From NCBI GenBank assembly GCA_037127315.1, contig JBBBDQ010000310.1, positions 2,055,001-2,119,000 on the forward strand: a DNA stretch of 64,000 bases, in the 5' to 3' direction. The notes beneath the pieces were generated by a model. The model searched no databases and had not been told where the DNA came from. It saw nothing but the letters and a program-made list of their open reading frames with translations. The stretch comes from Ascarosepion bandense. Lineage: Eukaryota; Mollusca; Cephalopoda; Sepiida; Sepiidae. Of the stretch, positions 21,181 to 32,844 are shown in pieces (within the stretch, counting starts at the first letter, position 1; the number at the start of each line of letters is the position of its first letter). A program made the translations under genes and the position numbers.

Positions 21181-21318
21181 TTGAATGAATGTAGACTGGA
21201 ATAGGGGATATTTTTCAGGGAATATTCCGGGCAGATAGGTTGGTAGGGGAAATCTTGAATTCACAAAGGATTAATTCCGAGAGAGCTCAACTAAGATAAT
21301 AGAAGCAGGTAACGGCGG

Positions 21319-21320
<2 letters not shown>

Positions 21321-21380
<60 letters not shown>
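21321..21380. repeat. (TA)n microsatellite
   Basis: About 30 TA units at the upstream edge of the Penelope-like element. Confidence 0.95.
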
Positions 21381-21385
<5 letters not shown>

Positions 21386-22613
21386 AGTGGGTACAGAACG
21401 AAGAAAGAATTTTTCCGTCCAAAACATTAGTTTAAAACAGTGCTCGATATATGAGGTATAGAGCTGTGAATATTTATTATAAATTATGTTTAACTATAAT
21501 CTAGGAATAATTAAAAATTAAAGGAAAACAAATCGATCCCCTAAATTCAAAATCAAGATTAAAAATTATACAAATTTATATAAATTATAAAAAACTGATA
21601 AAATACAAATTTACATTTGCCCTTTAAAAAAATACAATTTTTGATTTTTTATAAATAACCTCGCCTAAATACAAAACAGTCCACACTTAACTAGATCAAA
21701 TTACGAAAGTCTACAACAAAGTTTAATATTCCTAAAGAAAAAAATAACACCCAAATTAAAAAATAGCTCCCAAATTAAAAAAGAATCAAAAAATTAAAAG
21801 GAAAAATCGATCTTCTAAATTAAGATTAAATATACAAATTTAGAAACATTATAAAAGCTGACAAAATAGAAATTTGCATTTACTTCCGAAAAAATGCAAG
21901 TTTAGAATTTTTAGAAACAAATTTGCCTAAATACAATAATACATGAATAAACACCCCGATCCCGCTAAAATAAAAAAATGAAAAAATATAAAAAAACAAA
22001 AGTAAAATACAAAATATGCCGTACTAAAAAAATCAAAATTAAAAAGAAAAAACACCCCACCCCTATCACGTCTATATAAGGAACCCTAAGAAAAACAGCC
22101 TCGCCACTAAATGAAAGAGAATAAATAAAATTTGTCTGGTAACAACAGACACAAGTAAATCAAGCGCTAGCTAAGCAAGACACCTAAAAATTCTTAAGGT
22201 CAACAAACAAGACAAGGATCCCAATCACACACACAAGAAAACCCCACGCAAACACACAAAACTGACCGAGTAATAAACCCCCCACCCACACACACACACA
22301 CACACACACCAATTTCTGCGAAATTCTAACCAAAAGATATACCCGACAGATAAAAACGCACACTCCAATAGATAATACCATTAATCAACAATTTAGCAAT
22401 TACACACCAGGCTACCTCAAAACTCTAGAAGACACATTCCCTTCATTATCAATAACCCCAACCAACCTCCCACAACAACAATGAACCAAATATAGGGAGC
22501 AGACGAATTCAGTTTTGCTTTTACCTCCCGAAGAAACGTACCCAACGTTGAAACAAATATATGATTGTCGAGGACATATATTAAAAAGTAATGTACATGT
22601 TTTAAAACATAAT

Positions 22614-22617
<4 letters not shown>
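21381..22617. other. A-rich sequence, no gene; (CA)n at 22287-22310
   Basis: Strongly A-rich on the plus strand with internal similarity. Segments near 21500-21660 and 21780-21930 share words such as 'aaaatcgat', 'aaatttagaa/aaatttaca' and 'ttgcattt', suggesting a degenerate duplication of about 290 bp. No coding frame. Confidence 0.4.

Positions 22618-22652
<35 letters not shown>
22618..22652. repeat. (TA)n microsatellite
   Basis: Uninterrupted TA run. Confidence 0.95.
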
Positions 22653-22655
<3 letters not shown>

Positions 22656-23562
22656 GTTGAGTTGTTCAGTGCGAAATGGTTGTTTTTGTTTAGTAGTTTA
22701 ACTGATAAAAGCTATTGTGGCAGGAAGGTTTTTTATTGTAAAGTGCTTGATATCGGGCTGGAGATAGAGCATTGATAAGTTTAATGCAAACAATTTGGCA
22801 CTTTAATTCAGCAGGTTGATGCCGATTTCGAAGTTTCGTGAGAACACCCTTATGATGTCCTCACTCATCAGGGCTAGATTTTTTTATCTGCTGTCATGTT
22901 CCGTTTCTTTTTTTCTTATCTATATGGAACTTTTGTGTAATTTGATATTTTGGGGGAGTGGTTTTATTTACGATTGATTGGTTTTCTTTTTATTGTACTG
23001 GTGTTTGATTTCTTTCTATTGTTTTATAATGTACGTTTATGGGTGCTCGCATAATTGCTTTATATTGAATAGTTTTACGCTTAATTGCTTTTTAGTTGGT
23101 TTTTATTTTTATTTAGGTTAACCTATTTTGTATTAGACTCTTTTTATCGGCTTGACATTTTCCTTTCCTATTCGTATATTTGACCGCTTAAAGGCTTTCT
23201 TTTTTAAGTCATGGTTGAGTGTTTGTGTTGTTGTGTGTATTTATGTTTGTAGGTTTTATGTGTGCTCACTCAACACAGAAAAATACAAAACAACACAGCG
23301 ATATTAAAATGCATATGGAACCAGAAAGAAAATGCTATTACCACAACATTAAATGAAAAATAATAAAAAGAGCACCACCATCACACAACAGCAATAGCAA
23401 AAACTGTAAGTTGTGTTTAGAAAAGAAACTAGCAATAATGAGCTTTAAAAATCAAAGTAAAATATTAAACAAAAGAAATGAAATAATGGAAAAATGTAGA
23501 GATGCGAACGAAGATCTACTTTGTTACACAAATAGCAACAAAACCGAATAAACACAAAACTA
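22653..23562. other. no gene; possible retroelement terminal sequence
   Basis: 22735-22780 ('aagtgcttgatatcgggc', 'gagatagagc') resembles 18990-19025 ('aagtgctcaatatcagag', 'atagagtg'). Both lie close to (TA)n arrays, so they may be ends of the same element type. The rest is unassigned. Confidence 0.35.

Positions 23563-23614
<52 letters not shown>
23563..23614. repeat. (TA)n microsatellite
   Basis: About 25 TA units. It creates the repetitive Tyr/Ile codons of the short frame that overlaps it. Confidence 0.95.
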
Positions 23615-23617
<3 letters not shown>

Positions 23618-25139
23618 GACAAAAACAGAAAATGATATAATAGCCCCCAAATGGAAAAAATCAGACATAAAACACACAAACACAAGTACACACACAATAA
23701 AGACTATATCTTGGAATGGATTAGTCGTTTAGGAGGGGTCAAATTGTAAGCCTTCGAGAGGTAGAATGTTAATTTCATTAAAATGTTGGACGTAAAGGGT
23801 CAGTGGTTCTTCACTGTTGACAACAGTTGTCAAATGAACATTCTTACCCTCGTAGGTTGTGTGTGTTCACTTAGTACAGGCGCTCGTTAAAATCAAAGCA
23901 TTCTAATGGCATCAGTAGCAGATAGCGGAGCGTCCAAAATACAGAGAAGAGTTCATTTGGTTACAAATGTGTCACAAGGCGTTCGACATTAGTTACTTGT
24001 AGTACGAGGAAATGCGTGCCTTTAGACATACTTTCACTTACTCCGCAACATTGGTGTGCACATTTTCAATAGTGTGACAGGCGTGTTATCTGCAGGATCG
24101 AATACTGCGCTGTAGCAGGTTCTGTTTTTATGCAAGTTATAGCCAATTAGATTTGGAGTGACAACCTCCAATGTATTCAACCACGATACATGAGCAACCA
24201 CAAGAAACAAATCTCTATCACACTTTGGTATTAGTGGAAAAACGCTGGCTATATGCGCCTAGAATAATTTTACGTCTGTTTTATTGAAATTCATGGAACA
24301 GGAAGATAATTTGCCGTTCCAGCAGGGTAATACGAATATGATAATGTTTTACATTATAACCGTCCTAATGTAAGATATTCGATTATTTCCATGGTTGCTA
24401 TGGATAATAGATAGAATAAACATTTATGCGAAATGATGGAATGACGTATGGCTCGGAAGATTAGCCCACCTACAACTCTTATCGTATTGAGCAAACAAAT
24501 GCAAGATCTGAATAATGTTCATTTATATAAATTTGTAAAATCTTAAACCTTTTTCTCATAATTACCCTGCGCTATTACTGAATACTTTCACATAATTCAT
24601 CAACGGAATGTAAAAATGAATATGTCAAATGGAAACAAAGATGCAACAGTTTTATATGCGCAATATATACAGTTAACAGCCTTTTTTGTTTTAAATCAAT
24701 TATAAATGCCGTTATTTGTAAAGAAATTACACTGAAATTAAACGGAAAAGGAAGGAAGGGTGTAGATAGGTATAGAAATGTATTGGAAACAAATATTCTT
24801 AAATATGGTTTACTCGATATTCTTGCCATGATTATTGTGAAATCATATTGTTAAAATAGAAAAATATACATTCACACGCGCGCACTCCTGTACGCACGCA
24901 CGCATACATGATTTACTCTTGTTTAGTTTTTCTGATAAGACAGTGTGTTAGTTTTTATTTGGTTAAATGATTTGCATATGTTTTTATCTTAATATAAATG
25001 ATATGTTTGCTGAGTGAGTTTGAAACTTCCATCTACACAGAATGCTCATGGAGTCAACATATCCTATATAAATTATCGACTGAGATCGCTCAATACGCTT
25101 TAGAAGCTGCACAGTTTAGCCCCATTACATCAGTTTACA
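23615..25139. other. no gene recognised
   Basis: The stretch around 23900-24420 has a more even base composition and could be an old LINE, but no motif can be read with confidence. Two CACG-rich words occur near 24878-24905. Confidence 0.35.
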
Positions 25140-25200
25140 TTAAATCAATACAGTATCGCCTACGTCTCTGAATGGACACGGCATATTAAGAAGAAAAAAA
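25140..25200 (+). mobile_element. RTE-like LINE 3' terminal scrap
   Basis: 'cgcctacgtctctgaatgga' followed by 'cacggcatattaagaagaa' matches the 3' ends at 56010-56060 and 60945-60990, which finish in a (GAA)n tail. Confidence 0.6.
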
Positions 25201-25399
25201 AACCTGGTTAACGGGTTGTCCGGTATCATTATTATTATTTATTATTATTAATATTGTTCTTGCTGCATCAGGGTATCATAAACATGCGAGTGTAATTAGC
25301 GACACAATTACGAAGAGTAGGGAAGTGGGAAATGACAAACATTCAATTTAATCTTTAGTTAATTTGTTTATAAAAATTTTAGTCGGCAGTATCACACAT

Positions 25400-26240
25400 A
25401 GAGATTTAACTTATTTTAGGCTGCGGTTCCGATGGGATAAGCGATGTCGCCACTGTTGTTTGTGTTAACGATGGAGGGGATTATTCAAGAAGCTTCAGGA
25501 GTGGCCAGTGTTACTTCCGAGAGCTCTTCAACAATCATATTCTGATTTGCTGGTAATAACGCTTTGCCAATAAAAGCTTTTACGGACGTCAGGATGTCCG
25601 GCGTGAAATGCATTTGGGCAATTTATTATCGCGAGCAAGGATGAAATTCAAGCTCTCTAGAATTAGAAATCTGTTATTACGAAAGGATATTGTGACTAAT
25701 GTACGGTTTAGGGTAGAGAGTGAGAATTATTCAGGAAAAGCCGCTGAAAGTCTTAGGCAGATGGCATTCGTTCAGATTGACAAATTACTGGGCAGATATT
25801 CATAACCAGGTCAAGGTGTACCTAGCAAAGATAAGCCTTGCTTATAAAAACCACGTGACGATATACGCATACCGTTTTCCTACTCCAACCAATCGGGCTG
25901 TTTCATATGTATGAGGTATTACTGATCTCTATTAATGTAGTAGAACGTACGGTTGATATTTATACAAAGATGTGGTTTGTAGTTACACAGATTCTGCGTT
26001 CCGTGTTGCTGTATGGTATTGTGGCTAAATTTTGTTACTAATCACTTCTGAAAGAGTAATTGTATGAAAATCGTTAGTTTAAATCCGTCAGATATTCCAG
26101 CTGGAAATAGGCCTCTAATTTACTTACGGGTGGCTAAATGGCAATATCAGTGTGAAGACTTGATGTTCCAAGCTACTTCTTTGTTAGCGTTCTATCCACT
26201 ATTACTTAAATATTGAACTTTTCAGTCTTAATGAAGAATT
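25400..26240 (+). pseudogene. LINE reverse transcriptase fragment, different family
   Basis: The plus strand reads 'MSPLLFVLTMEGIIQEASG' (about 25445-25500), 'RARMKFKLSRIRNLLLRKDI' and 'VTNVRFRVESENYS' (in the 65-residue open stretch at 25608-25805), then 'AYRFPTPTN' and 'LRSVLLYG'-type blocks in other frames. The SPLLF block is RT motif 4, and what follows resembles the thumb region of non-LTR RTs. It differs from the RTE and Jockey copies in the window. Broken by stops and frameshifts. Confidence 0.6.
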
Positions 26241-26624
26241 CGCGGAGCAGTACAGTTGGACAGCCACATCTCAGTTAGCAACATACCTTGTGAACGACCA
26301 CTAGAATTACGACATCGGGAAATTTACTCGTGCTATATTTATTTGTATAATATTTTGTATTTATAAGTGTTGTGACCATGTGAATAGTTTAAGAAATAAC
26401 AAAACATGTGTTATAGAAATATTGTATATTTAACAATAAATACAAAAGAAGAGTATTATACGGCTAGTGCGCGTGTCGGTTGTCCAGCGTTCAATCAGTG
26501 TGATTGTTCCCCCAAGGTCTACTCTCCTACTAATCTTATTGTAGGCGGAAAGTCCAACATAGACCCTTTTTAGCGGGAAGACACTACAACAATAGTTAGA
26601 ATTTGTCTATATTTCTGAGATGAT
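26241..26624. other. no gene recognised
   Basis: Mixed AT-rich sequence. 26470-26580 is less AT-rich and may belong to the inverted-repeat element that follows. Confidence 0.35.
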
Positions 26625-27030
26625 TTATTTACATAGTTTATATTGTTCGGACTGTTGTCCTCATCTTTATTGTCATATTCACGACGTTTCAGCCGTTGTA
26701 CGCTCCGACCTTCTTCAGAATTTTGAACCGAAGCCTTTATTTCGATCACTGGGGTGGATTGTTCTCGTTCTATGAGTCATGCCATTTCCGGATGTCTTAG
26801 TTATCTCCATTTAACTCAACGCTTTAAGCATTTAATCGCCACTACTGTCGTCAACGCTTATAATGCTAGATCCAACCAACGCTTTTATCATGTGTTCTTA
26901 AAGATAGTGATCGAAATAAAGGGTTCGGTTCAAAATTCCAGTCATCTGAAGAAGTGAACATACAGAGACCGAAACGTCGTGAATATGACAATAAAAATGA
27001 GGACAACAGTCCGAACAATGTAAATAATAT
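26625..27030. mobile_element. inverted-repeat element with ~125-bp arms
   Basis: Arms 26625-26756 and 26902-27030 are reverse complements over most of their length: 'ttcggactgttgtcctcat' pairs with 'atgaggacaacagtccgaa', and 'cacgacgtttc' with 'gaaacgtcgtg'. The 'cgaaacgtcgtgaatatgac' block just before an 'aataaa' is typical of the terminal regions of several retroelements, Penelope-like ones included. No terminase, RT or other frame is inside. Confidence 0.7.
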
Positions 27031-27215
27031 TTAGTATATATAAGTATTTAGTATTTATAAATAATTAGCGCAAAATAGAATTGAGTTTCGAATTTATTAC
27101 ATTTACATTTCAGTCCAATACTTTACTGTATAAACATTTAGAAATAAATTAGAAATGTCAAAAATTGTGCAAAAATGACATTGAAGTTCCTATCTGAAAC
27201 TGGTTGGCATTCATC

Positions 27216-27862
27216 TTTATGTGCCGTGTCTCTTGAAGACGTAGGCGATCATGGCTCCTCACATCTTCCTGTCATTTGTAGTTCTTAATATATTTTATCT
27301 TGTTATTTCTCCCAAACCATGCTATGACATCCATTTGCTTTAGCCCATCAAGTATGCCACGCGCTGCTTTCCCCTGTATCTCTTTCCCTTTATCCGCCCT
27401 GTGAATATCAGATTCTTCAAGAACTCTTTCCTCATTACGGGTTTCAGAAACCGCAACTGTCTCGTCTTGATGTTAAATATAAATCTCTTTTTTGTTTCCA
27501 TTCCCTCTAAAACCTTGTCGTTGTTCACATAGTCGGCGAATCCTCAGCATCTTTCTGTAGAACCACTTTTCTGTTACTTCGAGTATCTTCTACATTTTTG
27601 AGCAGATTGTCTGGCATTCGTTGTCATACAGATATCACGAAACAGCTCAGTACTCTCTTCTTAGTTTCCAACGAAATTTTTCTGTCTCTCAATCCTCTAC
27701 TCGGCTTTTGGAATGCGTCCTTGTCCATCCCAATACACCTTTTGATCTCAGTGTCGCGTTTTCCGTCCTCTGCTATTTAAAGTTTTGTACCTGCTTGATT
27801 TTAGTATCGTCGACCAGTACTTAACATTTTGGGCTTCTCTTTTTGCTGATAACCATGCATTC
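27216..27862 (-). pseudogene. RTE-like LINE C-terminal fragment
   Basis: The minus strand encodes a 62-residue open stretch (27340-27528) with 'NDKVLEGMETKKRFIFNIKT' and 'GRIKGKRYRGKQRVAYLMG', equal in layout to the C-terminus of the copy at 61980-63562. Upstream, in broken frames, 'DTKIKQVQNFK' and 'EKWFYRKMLRI' are legible. It ends with the family 3' signature (complement of 'gtgccgtgtctcttgaag'). The plus-strand frames at 27598-27824 are shadows. Confidence 0.8.
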
Positions 27863-28860
27863 ATTATAAAAGACCATTAGAAGCGTATAAAATAGCGGTA
27901 CAAATTCTCATTTAGCTATCAACTTCTAGGAACGTAACCCGGACGTTAAGTGAGGAGTGGTTGCATATCGATCTATGAAGTATTATAGTTAGAGTAACAA
28001 CGGAGGCTAAATCTTGAAAATATATTTTGGTTATGTTGTACTTTTCCTTACAGTTGTCGTCTTTTGCGGTATTTTACAACAATCGCAGGGAAATTTTATT
28101 TCGTTTTTGACACACCTGATCTCATTATGCAATTATAAAGGTTGAATGTGTGAGTGTTATTAGTGTTTACTCAGAAAATTTTACAAGAACTTTGAGCTGG
28201 TAGTGGTTATTGGGGCAGCGAATAATCAGGCTATTGATGCATTTTTTATACATACATACATGAAAGCCGCCAACTCGATGTCAAGTATGATCATCGCAAG
28301 ATATTATTGTATGACTCATTTGTGCCTTGAATGGGTACTGCTCTTTAAAGCAGACAAATTTTAAAAGACTCTGTCACAAATGTAACTAAAAGAGACATGT
28401 CCATTTTGCTTTCATTAAGCTTATTTTTATGACTATTTGCGTGTTTTTCAGCTTACCATACGAATTATTAACTTATCCACAAAAGGTGAGATGGATTGTT
28501 ATATTTAATACCATTTCGTAGTTGGCCAGTACTCTAGTACGATGACTTCGATTAGGATTCAATTTTTTCTCTATTTTATATAATTTACAATATATAATGA
28601 TAAAAAAGTACTGCGCTGGAAGTGAGTTATTAATATCTTTGATAAGTACTTTTATTTTAGAGCATCTTTAACCGGCTGCTTGACAACTGAACAGTCAAAA
28701 CTCGATTGAAAAATGTCCTTCGTTATAGAAAACTGGCGTATACTTTAAAAATAAAACATTTTGAAGATAATAAAAAAGTATTTATGATGATTCCATATTC
28801 AACCGGTGATGGATACAAGCGTATCAAAGTATCAGCAGAAAGTGATAGATAATCTGCATC
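27863..28860. other. no gene recognised
   Basis: AT-rich, with no motif or repeat that I could place. Confidence 0.4.
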
Positions 28861-28865
28861 TATCT

Positions 28866-28866
28866 G

Positions 28867-28901
<35 letters not shown>

Positions 28902-29038
28902 TTATATATTTATATAATGAACAGTTGAAGTTGATATCAGCTGCAATATAATCCCTGTTGTTTTGAACACCGTTTAAAACATATATTTATCTCTATCTCT
29001 CCGTATCTCTGTATATCTATCTCTATATCTCTATCTGT
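28866..29038. repeat. (CT)n, (TA)n and (TCTATC)-like low complexity
   Basis: CT run at 28866-28880, TA run at 28880-28900, and a degenerate TATCTC array at 28987-29038 that directly abuts the truncated LINE. Confidence 0.85.
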
Positions 29039-29039
29039 T

Positions 29040-29848
29040 TAATTTTAATTCTTCCAAAACAAAGCTGCTCACTTTTAACCACTACATAGAAAATTTCCTG
29101 CCTACCATCAAAATGGATAACGCTAGTCTCCTAGAGAGCAACACACTGTGCCTCCTTGGCATCACTCTCTCAAACGACCTCAAATGGAACGACTACACAG
29201 ATTCTATAGCTGCAGCTACTGCTAGGAATATAGGGTCACTGTGTCGGGCCAGAAAGTTTTTCTCGTCAGAATCCATTTTGCACATTTATAAATCTACCGT
29301 GCATTGATTACTTTTGCCATACCTGGTCGTGTGCTACTTTTATTCATTTCACGGTTTTCGACAAAATCCAAATTTGGTTCTGCAGTGTTTAGTAGCTCGA
29401 CTTTAGTCACTTTCTCACCGACTGAGTGTGGCTTTCATCTTTTTCTTCTACAAATATTTTCACGGCTTCTGCTCTGACGAGCTTTTTTTCCCGGGTGCTC
29501 CTACTACATAAATTTACTAGATTGACAACTAGGTCCATTCCTTTTATTGTCAAAATAATCAAATGTAGCTACCACTTTAATTCAGTTCAAATCAGTTTCT
29601 TTTCTCACACTTCCCGCCTGTGGAACTCTCTTCCTCTATACTTGCTTCCCTGATAGCTACAATCTCCAAAGGTATAAATGGAACATCAATTGCCATCTTC
29701 TATCTTCTTGATTCCCATCTTTCTCTTATTCTTTCTTCGACGTCCCCTGTACCTTGTTCCTTTATTTTTTCCTTTTCTCACACTGTAACCTCCCGTGCAT
29801 CAGTGGTGGTACTGCTTTGCTTTGGGGCGGGGGGAAACGATTCTCCCT
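29040..29848 (+). pseudogene. Jockey-like LINE 3' fragment, 5' truncated
   Basis: The plus strand reads 'MDNASLLESNTLCLLGITLS' and 'IGSLCRARKFFSSESILHIY' in one open stretch (29113-29307), parallel to 'MDQASLPESNTLRLLGLTLS' and 'VGSLCRARMFFPPESILHIY' of the LINE at 36947-38986. The downstream C-terminus ('FYKYFHGFCSDEL', 'TSRLWNSLP' type) is split by frameshifts. The 3' UTR word 'gcatcagtggtgg' with 'gaaacgatt' also matches. Truncated at 29040 against a microsatellite, as expected for incomplete reverse transcription. Confidence 0.85.
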
Positions 29849-30096
29849 CCAGCATACCACCATCAGGAAAACTTGCGATCAGAGTCGACTTGAGATATGG
29901 TTTCTGACCAGCCACTGTTGGTCACTTAACGTGTCGCAACTTGTCCTAATGTAGTCAAGTAGCACGCACCATTATTATCCTTGATTTCTAATTCGGATAG
30001 ACAAGCAGAATCGACCACTCGAAATACCACACATCTTTAGTCGTCTTTTTCTAGTTTTGATTTTTTCCACTTTTTTAAGAAGATTTCCAAATCTTT

Positions 30097-30136
<40 letters not shown>

Positions 30137-30539
30137 TTGTAATTGTACGTTCTTTTTCTTCATTTTTATCTTTTACTCGGGACATCGATTTCAAATTTTG
30201 AGATAAACGCCTTCCATATTTAATTTATTTTCACTCGGTTTCTGGGCTTTTCAAATTGCATATTCCGTGTGCTTCGATTTCGAAATTTTCGTCAGCCTTC
30301 AACGAATTAGAGATAGCAACAATGAAAACATTTAGCATAACAAAATCACAAACCAGAGATGAAAATCGTACAACAGACTGACATTTCTCTGTTCAGTTTC
30401 GGAAAATGTTATTTTTTGTCTTTGATAACAGTTTGGAATTCTAAATGTATATCGATTCACCATTCCACTGCAAAATATTGCGTATACAATCTTATGCTGA
30501 TTTTCAACGGAAGTAGAATGAGAAAGTTACATCTGTTTA

Positions 30540-30546
<7 letters not shown>
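29849..30546. other. no gene; (TTTC)n at 30093-30137
   Basis: Contains a (TTTC)n microsatellite of about 11 units. Otherwise unassigned. Confidence 0.5.
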
Positions 30547-30594
<48 letters not shown>

Positions 30595-30595
30595 A
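30547..30595. repeat. (TC)n(AC)n compound microsatellite
   Basis: About 12 TC units followed by about 12 AC units. Confidence 0.95.
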
Positions 30596-30748
30596 TACGT
30601 GCATGTCTGGCTCTATATTTGCATCTGTCTTAATCCGTTCATGTATATTTATATAAACTTCAACAAAATAATCTTTATGAATTCAAATGTTCAATTGGAG
30701 AATGCTTCTTTAATAACAATTCAAGCGTTTGCATTGGTTTGACTACTA

Positions 30749-30913
30749 CAACACCGTCACACCATTTAACCTGCCACCTAGACATGGAATGATATATTTA
30801 CAAATACAATGTTATGCTGTTGGTTGTTTTTTTAAAATATATCTCAGTATATATTGTATTTGTAAATATATCATTCCATGTCTAAGTGGTATGTTAAACG
30901 GCGTGACAGTGTG
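30749..30913. mobile_element. small foldback/MITE-like inverted repeat
   Basis: Left arm 30749-30812 and right arm 30850-30913 are inverted copies, including the identical block 'tagacatggaatgatatatt' and its complement, with a ~37-bp loop. No target duplication was certain. Confidence 0.75.
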
Positions 30914-30966
30914 AAACTAATATATATATGACACGTCATACGCTAAAAGCCTGCTTCCTTCTACCG

Positions 30967-31083
30967 AGCGCCCATAGCTCAGCGGTAGAATCGCCAATTC
31001 GGTCGGGTGTCAATCCTGGGTTAAACCAATCGGGTGTCTAACCGTACTGATGAGCTGTGATACAGCGAAACAGATCTGTCTGC
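30967..31083 (+). mobile_element. tRNA-derived SINE (family 2)
   Basis: An exact A-box match (TAGCTCAGCGG, consensus TRGYNNARNGG) is followed by B-box-like 'gtgtcaatcctggg'. The body 'ccgtactgatgagctgtgat' with 'acagatctgtctgcggatga' recurs inverted at 49120-49205. The element runs straight into a (TA)n array, which looks like its 3' tail. It is not a functional tRNA gene because no cloverleaf could be completed after the A box. Confidence 0.75.
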
Positions 31084-31087
31084 GGAT

Positions 31088-31126
<39 letters not shown>
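31084..31126. repeat. (TA)n tail of SINE
   Basis: TA array directly following the SINE body. Confidence 0.9.
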
Positions 31127-31128
<2 letters not shown>

Positions 31129-31996
31129 TTTAATTAAAGATAACTGACAAGCTACTGTCTAGAATTATAGGAATGTTATATTTACAAACACAGTCAGCAC
31201 ATTTTGGCCGTGTTCATAGAGGATGTTATTGAGTGTTGGCCTTTCTATTTTACTATTAGTCCTTCAATTATTTTTTATTCTTTTTTACATGTTGACGTGG
31301 CTCCTTGTATTTTATACAAGTATGTTATGGATGGTGTTTCGTAGGCTTAAATAGATCCTAATTTAGCTGTTATTAGACAGATATATTGCGAGCCTTTTTG
31401 ATAGTATGTCCAGTATGATTTTTTTATGAGTTTGGTTTGATTTATTCCTTAAAGGCATGAGAGGTCATGAATGGAATTTAATACAAGTCATGCATTAATT
31501 TAGAAATAGAAAATTAAAATAATACTCGATAATGGCTAAAAGAATAGCCAAAAGCGCTCGGATATGCGAAACATATAGACAAATTTTGTGGCCGTAGAAG
31601 TAAGCGTAGAAAACGATCCAAGCTCTTGAAGGCTTTAAACAAGAATCAAAACAAAATATTGAATACGTTCAGGCTGGAATAAAAAAAAACAATCAGCATA
31701 ATATGTATTAGAAAATTTGTGGACTGATCAGGAAATATGTAGTCATTTTTAATATATATTGAATTGTCTCAGGCTGGGTTATTTATCAAAACATCAAATT
31801 AACACAGATTTGATAACATTGTTACTGTATAGATTTGGCTGCTTTGAAAGAGATTACAGACTATGAGTAAAATTAAGGCGAACGAGACGGAACAGCTGAA
31901 AGCTATCCCTAAAGGGTATAAAAATGGTTTTAAAAAGTAGAATTACTCTAGGTACGATACTTTTGAAATGTTTAGATCACATCTGTATAGGCTACA

Positions 31997-31997
<1 letters not shown>
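31127..31997. other. no gene recognised
   Basis: AT-rich and unassigned. Confidence 0.4.

Positions 31998-32067
<70 letters not shown>
31998..32067. repeat. (ATCT)n microsatellite
   Basis: About 17 units. Confidence 0.95.
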
Positions 32068-32100
32068 AGAATTGCAAGTATTAAAAAGTCGTGTAGTTAT

Positions 32101-32521
32101 TCATAGCGGAAAAGCAGAAAATTGCGGAAACCAATGATTGGGATACGTGGAAGAGAGGACGTATCGTTTAAGCGTTAACTAAAGGACGAAAACAAAAACA
32201 AAAAACTAGGAAAAAAAAATTAACGGAAGTGAATCGTAGTTTTATAATTGCTTTGATGATGATAGGATTTATAACATTGGAGTAACCGAGTAGACACTTA
32301 TTGACTAAATCAAGTATTGACAACAGGGCATAAAAAGTCCAAACTGCATAAAATATATATGAGCCGAGATACAAAGGCCACACACTGTATAAAATATATA
32401 TGGTGAAAGGAAGAAGAAGGTGATAATTACATTTAGACGGAAAAGAAAATGAGATGTAAGAAAAAAGACAAGAAAAACAATCAATAATATCTGAATTGTC
32501 AGAAAAGTTAACAAAGCACCT
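32101..32521 (+). repeat. ~420-bp direct duplication, copy 1
   Basis: From 'tcatagcggaaaagcagaaa' to 'agttaacaaagca' this matches 36047-36527 with high identity by eye and in the same orientation. It contains a TGATGATG seed that has grown to a (GAT)n array in copy 2. No coding frame is conserved between the copies. Confidence 0.9.
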
Positions 32522-32568
<47 letters not shown>

Positions 32569-32604
32569 CTCTATCTCTCTATCTATCTATCTATCTATCT
32601 ATCT
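32522..32604. repeat. (ATCT)n microsatellite
   Basis: About 20 units with a few CTCT variants. Its final TA serves as target for the mariner element. Confidence 0.95.
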
Positions 32605-32641
32605 AACACATCACTCAATAAGTCCCGGGCCTGATATATAG

Positions 32642-32789
32642 ATGGCGCCACTAAAAATAAAACCATATGATTTTTATGAAGTACACGTGGAAACAACGGT
32701 TAAGAGGTGGTATGTTAACTTTAAACGCGGCCGTACAGACACAACTGATGCTGAATGCTCAGGTCGCCTAAAATCGGCACTTGTCGCGG

Positions 32790-32844
<55 letters not shown>

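Noticed and set aside
23960..24420. Possible old LINE with an 'EYCA' block like the EYC box of Jockey-type C-termini
   Set aside because: Only a few residues fit and neighbouring blocks could not be found in order.
30359..30742. 127-codon plus frame
   Set aside because: Its centre is a translation of (TC)n(AC)n, giving Leu-Ser and Thr-His repeats. No domain on either side.
30967..31083. Functional tRNA gene
   Set aside because: The A box is perfect but no cloverleaf could be completed, and a second inverted copy with the same non-tRNA body shows that it is a SINE.
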